Source: Aquibium sp. ELW1220
GTDB lineage: Bacteria; Pseudomonadota; Alphaproteobacteria; Rhizobiales; Rhizobiaceae
Assembly: GCF_030398385.1 (NCBI RefSeq)
Contig: NZ_JAOAOQ010000003.1
Span: 226,011-290,010 of the forward strand
Direction: 5' to 3'
Length of the DNA stretch: 64,000 nucleotides
Shown: in pieces, positions 63,907 through 64,000 of the stretch
How positions within the stretch are numbered: the stretch's first letter is position 1
How the letters are laid out: every line of letters begins with the position of its first letter
Position numbers and translations under genes: made by a program
The notes under the pieces: model-generated
What the model was told of the DNA's origin: nothing
The model's input: the letters and a program-made list of their open reading frames with translations, nothing else
The model's database searches: none

Positions 63907-64000
63907 CTACCCGATAACCCGAAATTCGTCGGGTCGGACGATGTGAAAGTTGTCGTTGACGGTGTCCCGGAAGGATTTCCACTTCTCGGGGAGCGTCGAC
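63907..64000 (-). CDS. C-terminus of an unidentified protein (partial)
   Basis: An open frame enters from the right edge and ends in TAG at 63909-63907. The visible 30 residues are TLPEKWKSFRDTVNDNFHIV followed by RPDEFRVIG. GC content is lower than that of the preceding gene, and the sequence after the stop (GGGTAAAACTGTCCCC) resembles tails often seen next to transposase-type genes. I cannot assign a family from so short a stretch. It may be a mobile element or a hypothetical gene. Confidence 0.4.
   Translation of the reverse strand, partial: STLPEKWKSFRDTVNDNFHIVRPDEFRVIG

Overview
The window looks like chromosomal DNA of a high-GC (about two-thirds G+C by eye) alphaproteobacterium of the order Hyphomicrobiales (Rhizobiales), probably near the Phyllobacteriaceae. 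The evidence is gene content: an NDUFA12-type complex I accessory subunit and a DUF2155 protein beside accB-accC-aat, an RNase E with a large acidic insertion in its S1 domain, a BTLCP-type cysteine peptidase, DUF3126, DUF6455 and PAS_5 proteins, and a single B12-dependent ribonucleotide reductase. I do not name a species. I saw no rRNA, tRNA or CRISPR array.

Layout. 1-8.3 kb: envelope and housekeeping genes. These are an AsmA-like fragment, a 1-Cys peroxiredoxin followed by a ferritin-like protein, an M23 peptidase, prfB with its programmed +1 frameshift, PBP1A and a cell-wall amidase. 8.3-20.5 kb: rne with a long leader, an aminotransferase, an M48-TPR protease, a DsbA-like oxidoreductase, accB-accC-aat, a LysE exporter, DUF2155, NDUFA12 and a GNAT. 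20.5-22.9 kb: an accessory islet with an AbiEi/AbiEii toxin-antitoxin pair (twin operator-like repeats at its start) and a decayed IS5-type transposase. 22.9-35 kb: core and signalling genes, namely an EamA transporter, a GNAT overlapping gatB, DUF6455, CBS, rhomboid, PAS_5, double PilZ, BTLCP, gamma-carbonic anhydrase, DUF3126, cysE and an enoyl-CoA hydratase. 35.1-38.9 kb: nrdJ, preceded by NrdR boxes.

38.95-40.9 kb: a second islet with clearly lower GC. An AAA_21/OLD-like ATPase sits directly against a small protein with TOPRIM-like acidic motifs (DUF4276-like), and the islet ends in the last 33 codons of a hicB gene. It is the best candidate in the window for an undescribed, probably anti-phage, two-gene system. 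A 190-bp palindromic intergenic repeat follows. 41.2-47.5 kb: a LysR regulator, a sulfatase/phosphonate monoester hydrolase-like enzyme, a TAXI binding protein and a fused TRAP permease, apparently a catabolic uptake operon. 47.8-55.7 kb: a complete kdp locus in which a 27-residue membrane peptide precedes kdpF, then kdpABCDE, with a KdpE-like box upstream. 55.7-59.3 kb: a GlxA-type AraC regulator divergent from an alpha/beta hydrolase, then a Tat-exported metallophosphatase. 59.4-61.5 kb: a probable Zur-controlled zinT-zigA unit. 61.6-63.9 kb: a DUF4394 protein divergent from an ECF sigma/anti-sigma pair; the same promoter-like motif faces both ways between them.

The kdp, zinc, NrdR and ECF units suggest a free-living bacterium that copes with K+ and Zn limitation and depends on cobalamin for deoxyribonucleotide synthesis. 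The two islets are the recently variable parts. Motif and composition statements were made by eye; no database searches were run.
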